In this document: positions 35,701-43,504 of the stretch, piece by piece
Layout: every line of letters begins with the position of its first letter
Numbering within the stretch: the stretch's first letter is position 1
From: Spirosoma sp. KUDC1026
Lineage (GTDB): Bacteria > Bacteroidota > Bacteroidia > Cytophagales > Spirosomataceae
Assembly (NCBI RefSeq): GCF_013375035.1
Contig: NZ_CP056032.1
Span: forward strand, 1,720,001 to 1,784,000
Length of the DNA stretch: 64,000 bases
Direction: 5' to 3'
Notes under the pieces: model-generated
Seen by the model: only the letters and a program-made list of their open reading frames with translations
What the model was told of the DNA's origin: nothing
Database searches by the model: none
Translations under genes and position numbers: made by a program

Positions 35701-35795
35701 AACTGCCGGGTTCAAACCCACTCAACGCCGGTATCGAACTGAGCACCTATCCGGTTGCTTCCTCGTATCTGGCAGGTCTGAATATTGGCTTTTAA
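32781..35795 (+). CDS. SusC/RagA-family TonB-linked outer-membrane transporter
   Basis: 1004 aa, normal for SusC. A signal peptide (MRKLSYLLTILWLCLYGSVY) precedes a CarboxypepD_reg-like domain (ITGRVVSKSDKQGLPGVSVL). The SusC-type plug starts at ALEEVVVVGYGTQRKIDVTG and includes VRIRGTGTLLGGADPLYVVD and VLKDASATAIYGVRAANGVV. The large barrel ends in SYLAGLNIGF with terminal Phe. It imports oligosaccharides across the outer membrane with the SusD partner encoded 13 bp downstream, powered by TonB-ExbBD. The enzyme gene that follows hints at beta-1,2-glucan oligosaccharides. Confidence 0.96.
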   Translation: MRKLSYLLTILWLCLYGSVYAQNQQITGRVVSKSDKQGLPGVSVLVKGTTTGTATDVEGNYQLNVPSGSVLQFSMIGMTSQEVPVGNQTTINVELGDDARALEEVVVVGYGTQRKIDVTGSVAQIKGEELVRQPVLSATQALQSKMAGVQIINSGAPGQAPTVRIRGTGTLLGGADPLYVVDGIITEDIRNINTSDITSVDVLKDASATAIYGVRAANGVVLITTKRGKTGAPSVSYDAYFGIRTPAYRVRMADSQLFAEYNNEAFRYDNPTGALPFDAASANTANTDWFKEITRTGFQQNHSLSVSGGTEKTTYLFSAGYFTEKGILKGTDYNRLTLRLNNEYILSPVLKLGHNLSLANDNSNLSSTTDPALPSTTAYSAFTNAYKQAPLVPVRNADGSYGYTARNNVANPVAQLDYTNYNAKGLRLQGSFYGNLTVLKKIILLSNFGIESNTNRAYNYNPVYQVSANQRNLTSELSVGRSFSSRWLWTNTAEYSNTFAEKHTLKVLAGYVAERFQNNILQATRQDVPPQSNYFYLNTGNASTATNSESGSIQTRQSYIGRVNYNYSDRYLFTATARYDGSSKFPANNRWGFFPSLGAGWVLSEEPFLRGKTPFDQLKARVSWGKTGNDRIDPSAFLYTIASGLDYAFGPNQTLQQGRTITNLIDPNLHWEVTTGTDIGLEFALAKNRLTGEFTYYNKRTSDALFTRPIDAIFGDVDGAYLTNAASVRNQGFEFALNWRNSSKSGFQYNVGANATINRNRLEDVQGGLPINEGGIGNGQYTTRTAVGQPVGSFWVWQTNGIFQTQEEVNSTQAKIQGSKPGDFRYVDQNGDGVIDDNDRVFVGSYQPKLYFGINGGFTVHNFDFSTDWYANFGNKVYNGKKAQRFGNENIEASRADRWTTTNPSNTEPRASNAVPISSTYYVESGSFFRVNNITLGYTLPKSAVSSLKVSRVRFYVTAQNALTIKAFSGYTPELPGSNPLNAGIELSTYPVASSYLAGLNIGF

Positions 35796-35808
35796 GTAAA
35801 CAACGCAG

Positions 35809-37308
35809 ATGAAAACTTTACAGAAACTTCTCACCTATACGTGTGTTAGCGGACTGATTGCTGCCGGTGGCTGCTCGACATCCTTTCTGGATGTACCGCC
35901 CCAGGGGCAGCAGACGCCAACAGATTTCTTCTCCAGCAATGCCGATGCCGCAACGAGTCTGGTAAACGCCATTTACTCGAAGATGCTTGACTGGAATTTT
36001 CACTCCTTTTCCTGGAATGGGGTTACCAGTATAATCTCGGATGATGCTGATAAAGGCAGTTCGCCGGGGGATACAGGTACGGACAAAGACCAGCTGGACA
36101 ATTTCACATTCTCGGCTTCCAGTATTTCGTTCAACGAGGTGTGGGGTGGGCAGTACGAAGCCATTGCCCGGGCTAACCAGGCGCTGGACAACCTGCCCGC
36201 GCTCACGATCAACGATACGTTGAAAAATCGACTCATTGGCGAAGCCAGTTTCCTGCGGGCTTACTGTTATTTCAACCTCGTTCGCTCGTTTGGTGGTGTA
36301 CCCCTGATCACTAAAGTAGCTGATCCGACGAACCAGAACGACATCCAGAACGGTCGGGTACGCGCTACGGCCGCACAGGTATATACCCAGATTGAAAGCG
36401 ATCTGGCAACGGCGGTCAATAATCTGCCCGAGAAATCGCAGTACAACTCGGCCGATCTGGGCCGGGCAACCAAAGGCGCTGCCAAAGCACTACTGGCGAA
36501 GGTATCAATGTACCAGAAAAAATGGAACGTAGTGCAGCAGCTTACCGACGAAATTATCGCGTCGGGTCAGTACTCGCTGCTGCCGAACTACGGCGAACTC
36601 TGGCGCGAATCGTCGGAGAACGGCGTCGAGTCGATTTTCGAGATTCAGGGCCGGGGTGTAACGCCGAACAAAGGGGTGCAGGGGTACTTCGAGTCGCAGG
36701 GTGCCCGGGGTGAAAACGGCTGGGGCTGGGGCTTCAATACGCCCTCGCAGAACCTGTTCGATGCCTACGAAACCGGTGACACCCGGCGTGATGGCACGAT
36801 TATCCGCAAAGGAATGACGCTTTGGGATGGCCGGGTTGTTAGCGCGAACGCCGAAAATCCGTACTACAATTACAAAGCGTATGTGAGCCTGACGCGGGAA
36901 ACCAACAACGGCAGCACCTGGGAAACGAACAAAAACGTTCGGATTTTACGCTACGGCGAAGTACTGCTCATGAACGCCGAAGCCGCCAACGAACTGGGCC
37001 AGTCAACCAAAGCGCTAACGTCGCTGAATCTGGTTCGGGCGCGGGCGCGCGGTGGCGTAACGGGCGTTTTACCGAACGTAACGACCACCGCCCAGGCCGA
37101 TCTACGGCAGGCGATCTGGAAAGAGCGCCGGGTTGAAATGGCGTTTGAGCACGATCGGTATTTCGATCTGGTTCGTCAGGGCCGGGCAGCCGCCGTGTTC
37201 CAGGCGCTGGGTAAAAACTTCGTAACGGACAAACATGAACTGTTCCCGATTCCGCAGCCACAGATTCAGTTGAGCGGTGGCCAACTGACCCAGAATCCGG
37301 GGTATTAA
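35809..37308 (+). CDS. SusD/RagB-family glycan-binding lipoprotein
   Basis: 499 aa. The lipoprotein signal has lipobox AAGGC at about residue 22 and is followed by FLDVPPQGQQTPTDFF. Typical SusD helices follow: EASFLRAYCYFNLVRSFGGV, KAALLAKVSMYQ-like segments, LRYGEVLLMNAEAANELGQ, and the C-terminal WKERRVEMAFEHDRYFDLVR. It sits on the surface as the lid of the SusC pore and captures the glycan. The gene is paired with susC. Confidence 0.95.
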   Translation: MKTLQKLLTYTCVSGLIAAGGCSTSFLDVPPQGQQTPTDFFSSNADAATSLVNAIYSKMLDWNFHSFSWNGVTSIISDDADKGSSPGDTGTDKDQLDNFTFSASSISFNEVWGGQYEAIARANQALDNLPALTINDTLKNRLIGEASFLRAYCYFNLVRSFGGVPLITKVADPTNQNDIQNGRVRATAAQVYTQIESDLATAVNNLPEKSQYNSADLGRATKGAAKALLAKVSMYQKKWNVVQQLTDEIIASGQYSLLPNYGELWRESSENGVESIFEIQGRGVTPNKGVQGYFESQGARGENGWGWGFNTPSQNLFDAYETGDTRRDGTIIRKGMTLWDGRVVSANAENPYYNYKAYVSLTRETNNGSTWETNKNVRILRYGEVLLMNAEAANELGQSTKALTSLNLVRARARGGVTGVLPNVTTTAQADLRQAIWKERRVEMAFEHDRYFDLVRQGRAAAVFQALGKNFVTDKHELFPIPQPQIQLSGGQLTQNPGY

Positions 37309-37324
37309 TTGATTTCATCAAACG

Positions 37325-37390
37325 AAGGAGAAAGATGTGAGACGAAAGATCAACCTACTGTGTGTCTTTCGTCTCACATCTTTCTCCTTT
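37325..37390. repeat. 25-bp perfect inverted repeat between susD and the glucanase gene
   Basis: Arms at 37325-37349 and 37365-37389 are exact reverse complements with a 15-bp loop. TTTTCTCGCTTT follows on the plus strand, so it could act as a strong terminator or attenuator between SusD and the enzyme. It is far longer than a normal terminator stem. Confidence 0.75.
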
Positions 37391-37404
37391 TCTCGCTTTA
37401 ACGT

Positions 37405-38814
37405 ATGAAATATTTACTAGGCATAACGCTGCTAGTCGCCAGTCTGACCACGGTTCGCTGCCAGCCGAAAAAACAGGCCGTAACACCCGCTCCAGCAGCC
37501 TACTCTCTGTCGGGATCTGATCAGACGTTTCTGGATAGTTTGCAACGCGATACGTTCCGATATTTCTGGGAAACGACTAACCCCGAGAACGGCCTGGTTC
37601 CCGATCGCGCGCCATCGAACTCGTTTGCGAGTATTGCCGCTGTTGGTTTTGGCCTGACGTCGTATCTGGTGGGTGTTGAACGGGGCTACATCATTCGGGC
37701 ACAGGCCGCCGATCGTACGCTGAATACGCTTCGCTTTTTCGCCAGTGCGCCCCAGTCCGACAAGGCGACGGGTGTAGCGGGCTATAAGGGTTTTTTCTAC
37801 CATTTTCTGGATATGAAAACCGGTGAGCGCTTCAAGCAGGTCGAATTATCGACGATTGATACGGCGCTGCTGCTAGGTGGTATTTTGAGCGCGCAAAGTT
37901 ATTTCGATCAGAACAACACGACCGAAGCCGAAATCCGCCAACTGGCCGATCGGATCTACGAACGGGTCGACTGGGCATGGATCACCAATCACAAGCCATT
38001 TGTGTCAATGGGCTGGCATCCCGAATCCGGCTTTATTAAAAGCGACTGGACCGGTTATAACGAGGGGATGCTGCTCTACGTCCTGGCGCTTGGCTCGCCA
38101 ACGCACCCGGTCAGCAATGACGTCTGGAGCGCCTGGACGAAATCATATCACTGGGCTACGTTCTACGACCAGACGCACGTGAACTTCGATCCGCTGTTCG
38201 GTCATCAGTATTCCCATGTCTGGATTGATTTTCGGGGAATAAAAGACGAGTATATGCGCGGCAAGGGCATCGACTACTTCGAAAATTCGCGCCGGGCTAC
38301 TTACGCCAACCGGGCCTACTGCGTGGCTAATCCGTCCAACTGGCAGGACTATGGCCCAACGATCTGGGGCCTGACCGCCTGCGATGGGCCGAGTGATACA
38401 TTAGCCAATGGACGACAGTTCTTTTCCTACCGCGCCCGTGGCGCTGCCAGTACGCAGATCGTGGATGATGGCACGATTGCACCCACGGCGGCCGGTGGAT
38501 CGATGGCCTTTGCCCCGGAGATTTGCGTACCCGCGTTGCGGGCTATGAAAAGCAAATACGGCGCAAAACTCTACGGTGAGTACGGTTTCCGCGACGCCTT
38601 TAACCCAACGTATCACTACCCGGCCCGCGTTTCAAATGGAACGACAGCGAATGGCTGGTTTGATGTCGATTATCTGGGTATCGACCAGGGGCCAATCCTG
38701 CTGATGGCGGAGAACCTGCGGTCGGGCTTTATCTGGCAACTGATGCAGAAAAATCCGCACATCCGTCGCGGACTGACTAAAGCCGGTTTTACCGGCGGTT
38801 GGCTGGCACAGTAG
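37405..38814 (+). CDS. Glucoamylase-family glycoside hydrolase (GH144-like)
   Basis: 469 aa with an export signal (MKYLLGITLLVASLTTVRCQ). The Cys could be a lipidation site, although Arg at the -1 position is unusual. The PF10091-type pattern is strong: LQRDTFRYFWETTNPENGLV, FASIAAVGFGLTSYLVGVER, WTGYNEGMLLYVLALGSPTH, FGHQYSHVWIDFRGIKDEYM, YGPTIWGLTACDGP, and YLGIDQGPILLMAENLRSG. Characterised members in CAZy family GH144 are endo-beta-1,2-glucanases. It follows susCD, so it is probably the enzyme of this locus, which would then act on beta-1,2-glucans; this specificity is inferred. Confidence 0.88.
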   Translation: MKYLLGITLLVASLTTVRCQPKKQAVTPAPAAYSLSGSDQTFLDSLQRDTFRYFWETTNPENGLVPDRAPSNSFASIAAVGFGLTSYLVGVERGYIIRAQAADRTLNTLRFFASAPQSDKATGVAGYKGFFYHFLDMKTGERFKQVELSTIDTALLLGGILSAQSYFDQNNTTEAEIRQLADRIYERVDWAWITNHKPFVSMGWHPESGFIKSDWTGYNEGMLLYVLALGSPTHPVSNDVWSAWTKSYHWATFYDQTHVNFDPLFGHQYSHVWIDFRGIKDEYMRGKGIDYFENSRRATYANRAYCVANPSNWQDYGPTIWGLTACDGPSDTLANGRQFFSYRARGAASTQIVDDGTIAPTAAGGSMAFAPEICVPALRAMKSKYGAKLYGEYGFRDAFNPTYHYPARVSNGTTANGWFDVDYLGIDQGPILLMAENLRSGFIWQLMQKNPHIRRGLTKAGFTGGWLAQ

Positions 38815-38836
38815 TACGGGCGAGAAGTAAAGGCAC

Positions 38837-38923
38837 AAAATAAATTCCTGTCGGACCGCCGTTGATACGCTGAGAATGAATCCTTTTCAGCGTATCAACG
38901 GTAATTCAGCAGGAATTTATTTT
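38837..38923. repeat. Long two-part palindrome
   Basis: The outer arms (38837-38850 with 38910-38923, 14 bp) and the inner arms (38859-38873 with 38887-38901, 15 bp) are each perfect, separated by short unpaired bulges. The whole could fold into one long hairpin of 87 bases. It follows the glucanase gene by 22 bp and is probably a terminator or a dispersed palindromic element. Confidence 0.7.
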
Positions 38924-39001
38924 TCCCTGAAAACTTCAGCTCGGTCAATAGGTTGGTATTGGCTTTTTACTACTTTGCATCCGTTCATTTACCACCCATA
39001 C

Positions 39002-39538
39002 ATGAAAAACTATTATTACCTGAACGGTAATCAGCAAATTGGTCCTTTTCCGGCCGAAGAGTTTAGTAAACAACCCGTTGGGCCTGATACGCTCGTCTGG
39101 GCCGACGGCTTACCTGACTGGAAACGCCGGACCGATGTGCCGGAAATAAATGCCTTGTTTCTAGGGCAGCAGCCTACTACGCCACCAGCCTATCCGCTAC
39201 AACAAGGGGGATATCCGACGCAGGGGTATCAACAGCCTTATCCGCAGCAGGGCTATGGCAGTATGCCGATGGGGCATATACCACCCAAAACCTGGCTGGT
39301 CGAGTCTATTCTGGTTACGTTGTTTTGCTGCCTGCCCTTCGGAATTGTGGGGATCATTAATGCGTCAAAAGTAGAGAGCCGGTTCCGGATGGGCGATATG
39401 CAGGGAGCCAGACATGCGTCCGATGAAGCTGGCCGCTGGACCAAAATTGGCTTTTTTGTGGCAATAGGCGGCTGGATTATCTACATGGCGCTTATCTTCC
39501 TGGGTATCGTAGCGGGCATTGGTAGCAATCAGTATTAG
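39002..39538 (+). CDS. DUF4339 (GYF_2) and CD225/dispanin membrane protein
   Basis: 178 aa from the ATG at 39002; a longer frame to 38876 would start inside the palindrome. Residues 1-52 form a DUF4339/GYF_2 domain (YYYLNGNQQIGPFPAEEFSK, TLVWADGLPDWKR). A Pro/Gln/Tyr-rich linker follows (residues 57-90). Then comes a CD225-type region with two hydrophobic helices: LVESILVTLFCCLPFGIVGI and an Ala-Ser-Lys-Val-Glu turn. The second helix ends the protein. This architecture is common in Bacteroidota and its role is unknown. A DUF2752 gene follows 7 bp later. Confidence 0.87.
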   Translation: MKNYYYLNGNQQIGPFPAEEFSKQPVGPDTLVWADGLPDWKRRTDVPEINALFLGQQPTTPPAYPLQQGGYPTQGYQQPYPQQGYGSMPMGHIPPKTWLVESILVTLFCCLPFGIVGIINASKVESRFRMGDMQGARHASDEAGRWTKIGFFVAIGGWIIYMALIFLGIVAGIGSNQY

Positions 39539-39545
39539 TAACGAC

Positions 39546-39923
39546 ATGCTGGTGAAGCGCCTGTTGATTTTGACGGGAGTTGGGGCCGCACTGGTGCTGT
39601 ATTATCAAGTCAATCCGGCAGTGGCAACCTTCTTTCCTCCATGCCCGTTTCGCTTACTAACGGGTCTGCCGTGTCCTGGTTGTGGTTCACAGCGCTGTCT
39701 GCATCAGTTGCTGCACGGTCATGTTGATGAGGCATTTGCGCTGAATCCTTTGCTGGTGTTGTCGCTGCCTTATCTACTCGTTGGCTTCGTGGTAGAATAC
39801 AGTTCGTTACGTACCCGATTTCCGCAGTTTCGACAACGGTTATACGGCCGCGTGGCTGCCTGGATTTGTTTTGGCCTTGTAATGCTCTATTGGTTTATCC
39901 GGGTATGGTTCTTCAGGCGTTAA
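39546..39923 (+). CDS. DUF2752 membrane protein
   Basis: 125 aa from the ATG at 39546. The conserved DUF2752 core is CPFRLLTGLPCPGCGSQRCL, with three Cys in a CPFxxxTGxPCPGCG pattern, followed by a hydrophobic helix (LLVLSLPYLLVGFVVEY) and a C-terminal helix. There are three TM segments in total. It pairs with the CD225-type gene directly upstream, an arrangement I recognise from other Bacteroidota. Function is unknown. Confidence 0.85.
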   Translation: MLVKRLLILTGVGAALVLYYQVNPAVATFFPPCPFRLLTGLPCPGCGSQRCLHQLLHGHVDEAFALNPLLVLSLPYLLVGFVVEYSSLRTRFPQFRQRLYGRVAAWICFGLVMLYWFIRVWFFRR

Positions 39924-40038
39924 CACGTTCGACTACCTGAATGCTCATTCAGAACAGCATGCCGGTAACTTCTACCCGCCAGTTGCGCACGATTTTCTTT
40001 TAAAACCGTTTAGGAAAATAGATTATCGACTCTTTTCA

Positions 40039-41196
40039 TTGACTACAACGACCAACCCTTTTGGTGAACTCGGGCTGTCCCGCGCCCTGACCGATGCCGT
40101 CGCCAGACAGCAGTACCCACAGCCGTACCCCATTCAGCAGCAGGCTATACCGGCAATTCTGGCCGGTAAGGACGTATTGGGCATTGCGAAAACCGGCTCG
40201 GGAAAAACGGCGAGTTTTGTGTTGCCCATTCTCCAGCAGTTTCTGAACCGGAAAATTGCTTCCCGGCCAGAAGTTCGGGTACTGGTGCTGGTGCCCACCC
40301 GCGAACTGGCCGGACAAGTAGCCGAGGTATTCCTGACGTTCAGTGAACGCCTGCCGAAGCCGCCTAAAACGGTGGCCGTGTTTGGTGGGGTATCGATCAA
40401 TCCGCAGATGATTGCGCTACGTGATGCGGAGATTCTGGTGGCCACGCCGGGCCGACTGCTCGATCTGCTGGCGTCGAATGCTACTGATTTGCTATCGGTA
40501 GAAACCCTGGTTTTGGACGAAGCCGATAAGATGCTGGAACTGGGCTTTGCGGAGGAGATGGACAACGTACTGGCGCAGGTGTCCCGCCATCGGCAAACAA
40601 TCCTGTTTTCGGCAACGCTGGGCGACGCCATTCAGACGATCCGCGAGAACCTGTTGAAAAATCCCGTCAAAATAGAAATCGCCGAGCCGGAAGAGAACCT
40701 GGACCTGATTACACAGCGTGCTTACCGGGTCGAAGCCGAGCGCAAAGGGCCATTGTTACGTTACCTGATTAAATCGGGCGAAATGAAACAGGTTTTGGTG
40801 TTCGTTTCATCGACCCGCACCGCCGACAATCTGGTTGTCAAACTCAACAAGAACGGCATTCAGGCGGCAGCCATCCACAGCGGCAAAACGCAGGGAGCCC
40901 GTACCGACGCGCTGGCCCGGTTCAAAGCCGGCCGGCTGACGGTACTGGTGGCAACCGATCTGATTGCCCGGGGAATCGATATTCAGTTGTTGCCTTACGT
41001 AATCAATTTCGAGTTGCCCCGCTCGCCCAAAGATTACGTGCACCGCATTGGACGCACGGGTCGGGCCGACGCCACGGGCGATGCTATCTCGCTGATCACA
41101 CCGGACGACGAACACCATTTTAAGATTATTCAGAAAAAAATGGGCAGGCGCGTGGAAATCTTAGAATCGGAAGCGATTAATTTGCAGGGTTACTAA
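40039..41196 (+). CDS. DEAD-box ATP-dependent RNA helicase (RhlE-like)
   Basis: 385 aa beginning at TTG 40039, since no in-frame ATG exists upstream before the conserved N-terminal motif FGELGLSRALTDAV. All helicase motifs are present: Q motif YPQPYPIQQQ, motif I AKTGSGKTASF, Ia PTRELA, II VLDEADKM, III FSATL, then ATDLIARGIDI and HRIGRTGRA. There is no C-terminal extension, so it is a minimal helicase for RNA remodelling, likely in ribosome assembly or RNA decay. The TTG start is unusual here. Confidence 0.93.
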   Translation: MTTTTNPFGELGLSRALTDAVARQQYPQPYPIQQQAIPAILAGKDVLGIAKTGSGKTASFVLPILQQFLNRKIASRPEVRVLVLVPTRELAGQVAEVFLTFSERLPKPPKTVAVFGGVSINPQMIALRDAEILVATPGRLLDLLASNATDLLSVETLVLDEADKMLELGFAEEMDNVLAQVSRHRQTILFSATLGDAIQTIRENLLKNPVKIEIAEPEENLDLITQRAYRVEAERKGPLLRYLIKSGEMKQVLVFVSSTRTADNLVVKLNKNGIQAAAIHSGKTQGARTDALARFKAGRLTVLVATDLIARGIDIQLLPYVINFELPRSPKDYVHRIGRTGRADATGDAISLITPDDEHHFKIIQKKMGRRVEILESEAINLQGY

Positions 41197-41223
41197 TTAC
41201 TTCACTATCAACCTATCTGACAA

Positions 41224-41736
41224 ATGAAATCACTATTCTTAGCCGTTACATTGCTGGTGGCCTCATTCGGCGTTAGTCAGGCCCAGGAATCCGCCAAAGT
41301 GCCCGCGCCCCACATTTATAACCCGCAGGCTGATGCCCAGCAGGACATCAAAAATGCCGTCAGCAAAGCCAATAAGGAGGGTAAGCACGTCCTGCTTCAA
41401 CTGGGCGGTAACTGGTGTGTCTGGTGCATCCGGTTCAACAACCTGACCACGACGGATACGACTTTGAATCGGTTGCTGAAGCAGAACTACGAAGTAGTGC
41501 ACGTGAACTATAGCCCCGAGAACAAAAATGAAGCTACGCTGGCACAGCTCGGCTACCCCCAGCGGTTTGGCTTTCCGGTGTTTGTGGTGCTCGACGGAAA
41601 AGGAAACCGGATTCATACCCAGAACTCAGCCTACCTGGAAGAAGGAAAAGGCCATAGCCCCAAGCTGGTTGCTGAGTTTCTGCAGCAATGGTCGCCAACC
41701 GCAACGGACCCAAAATCGTACGTATCGAAGAAATAG
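41224..41736 (+). CDS. Periplasmic thioredoxin-family protein
   Basis: 170 aa with a signal peptide (MKSLFLAVTLLVASFGVSQA). The thioredoxin fold contains the redox motif GGNWCVWCIRFNNL (CVWC). The cis-Pro lies in GFPVFVVLDGKGNRI. It is related to the DUF255/thioredoxin_7 type and probably reduces or isomerises disulfides in the periplasm. It is convergent with the VRR-NUC nuclease gene, 29 bp apart. Confidence 0.9.
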   Translation: MKSLFLAVTLLVASFGVSQAQESAKVPAPHIYNPQADAQQDIKNAVSKANKEGKHVLLQLGGNWCVWCIRFNNLTTTDTTLNRLLKQNYEVVHVNYSPENKNEATLAQLGYPQRFGFPVFVVLDGKGNRIHTQNSAYLEEGKGHSPKLVAEFLQQWSPTATDPKSYVSKK

Positions 41737-41765
41737 CGCCTTATTTTCTACCGCCAGGTAGGGAT

Positions 41766-43454
41766 TCAGGCCTCCCAGATAACCCGCACAACTTTACCGC
41801 GCACGCCGATGGTCTGGAAAAACTCCAGCCAGTGCAGTTGCTGCGGGCCGAGGTGATCCGTAGGGGATTTGACCTCGACAAAATCATAATCGCCCTGTTC
41901 GTTCCAGACCAGCAGATCAGGGAAACCCCGGCTGTGTTCGCGAACGTTACGTGCCATTTCCAGTAAGATCAGGCCGAGTTGCTCCGCGTCGAGCAGTTCG
42001 ATCATGCGCTGCACCAGCGCCAGCAGTTCATCTGACCAGTCGACCAGCACATTCGTAATACCGTGTTTCGCGTTGAACATGCGTCCGGTATGGCGTCGCC
42101 AGTCGTCTTTCGTCTGGAGTTCGGCCAGCCGCTTTTTAAACAGTTCTTCGCGCTTGAGGTAAAAATCGGGCAGGTAAAAGTCCGACGGAGCCCGTTGCAG
42201 CGGATGATGAATCGCTGATACGGTTGTGTCGTAAATGATGTCCCAGAAAACCAGGCCAAACAGGCCGCGCCACGGATAATTCTCGGTAAAAGCTGCGTCG
42301 TAGCCGCGCTCCAGATAGTAATTCATGACACCCGCTTCAACATGGTGCCGGTAGGCCGCCGGAATGTCGACGCTGTCGGCGTCGGAGAGAAAGCGGGTCG
42401 TGGCTTTGCGAGTACGTTTTTTTTCGCCAATTCCCAGAATCTTGTCGCGGAAATCTTTCGCAAAGTACCGCTCCTCGGCGTTGAGGGGACTCATCGCAAT
42501 TTCATCACACAGGGCCAGCGCTTCATCGACCGAGCCGTTTTTAAACAGCAGCCGCACCCGCCGTTCCCGCGCCGGTACCTGATCCGAGAGTTCATAAACC
42601 GTCAGCGCCTGCTCAGGCAGTTTTTGCCGCTCCAGATAGGCTCCTACTTTGCAAACCAGTTTCTGGTACCCCGGCTGGGCAATAGGGGCGAGGTCGGGCA
42701 GGGTTTCGTTCCAGTTCAGAAACCAGTTATACACATCTTCGGCCGGGATCTCACTTTCTTTGAGGTGGTAAAATTCCTCGTTCGTGAGCGAGATCAGCAG
42801 TTTGTCTTCCACCTCTTTACGGGTGCGGAAGCGGGCCGTCATCTTACTTTCGTCGTGCCGTTCGAAATTGACCATGCCCAGGTCGCGCACCACAAAATCG
42901 GTCATGCTGCCGCCCCGGTTGCCGAAGAACAGGTACTTGATCATCATGACTTCCGCTTCAAAGTTCATCTTCACGACGGTCTCGCGCGTGGTCAGGCTCG
43001 TGATGGTTTCGCCAAAATCAAGTTCGCGCAGCGCGTACTGCACTACGCCTTCTTTCTTCTCTTTGGCGAGTGGTTTGATCTCTTCGGGCGCTAGTGGTAA
43101 CAATTCGAGGAGCTCCGCTTTAGTGAAAACGCCAAGGGCCAATTCACCGAAATGCTCATGATTTCGGGCCAGTAACTCGATAAAACCGGCCGTAATCAGC
43201 TCATCCACCGCGGCCGGTAGGCTTGTTATCTCGTTATACTGTAGCTTACCAACCCGAAAAAAGAGTCCGGTGCGGTTGCTGAAGCGTACGTACAGGCACT
43301 GGGCGTCCGGGCTGAGCTGCTCGAATCGGTTAATAAAATCCCACTCGGCCTCATTCAGTAAGTTGCCGTACAACCGTCTGACGAAGGCAAGTACGTACTG
43401 AAAATTGTCGAGGTAATACCGGGGTGTCAGGATGACTTTTTGTTGTCCAATCAT
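41766..43454 (-). CDS. FAN1-like VRR-NUC nuclease
   Basis: 562 aa from the ATG whose first base is 43454 (MIGQQKVILTPRYYLDNFQY). The C-terminal VRR-NUC domain (PD-(D/E)xK superfamily) is clear: NVREHSRGFPDLLVWNEQGD and DFVEVKSPTDHLGPQQLHWL, with PD...ExK. GLFGLVFWDIIYD, before it, is a FAN1 signature. The N-terminal part (WDFINRFEQLSPDAQCLYVR) resembles the FAN1 DNA-binding region, and a TPR-like middle follows. FAN1 enzymes are structure-specific 5' flap nucleases in inter-strand crosslink repair. The gene diverges from the DUF2157 gene. Confidence 0.88.
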   Translation of the reverse strand: MIGQQKVILTPRYYLDNFQYVLAFVRRLYGNLLNEAEWDFINRFEQLSPDAQCLYVRFSNRTGLFFRVGKLQYNEITSLPAAVDELITAGFIELLARNHEHFGELALGVFTKAELLELLPLAPEEIKPLAKEKKEGVVQYALRELDFGETITSLTTRETVVKMNFEAEVMMIKYLFFGNRGGSMTDFVVRDLGMVNFERHDESKMTARFRTRKEVEDKLLISLTNEEFYHLKESEIPAEDVYNWFLNWNETLPDLAPIAQPGYQKLVCKVGAYLERQKLPEQALTVYELSDQVPARERRVRLLFKNGSVDEALALCDEIAMSPLNAEERYFAKDFRDKILGIGEKKRTRKATTRFLSDADSVDIPAAYRHHVEAGVMNYYLERGYDAAFTENYPWRGLFGLVFWDIIYDTTVSAIHHPLQRAPSDFYLPDFYLKREELFKKRLAELQTKDDWRRHTGRMFNAKHGITNVLVDWSDELLALVQRMIELLDAEQLGLILLEMARNVREHSRGFPDLLVWNEQGDYDFVEVKSPTDHLGPQQLHWLEFFQTIGVRGKVVRVIWEA

Positions 43455-43504
43455 AGATGGCAACCCATGGATGGGGTAGTCAGATAACAAAAAAAACACG
43501 GTTT

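Noticed and set aside
42342-43094. 250-codon plus-strand open frame inside the FAN1-like gene
   Set aside because: Antisense shadow; the minus-strand protein has clear nuclease motifs.
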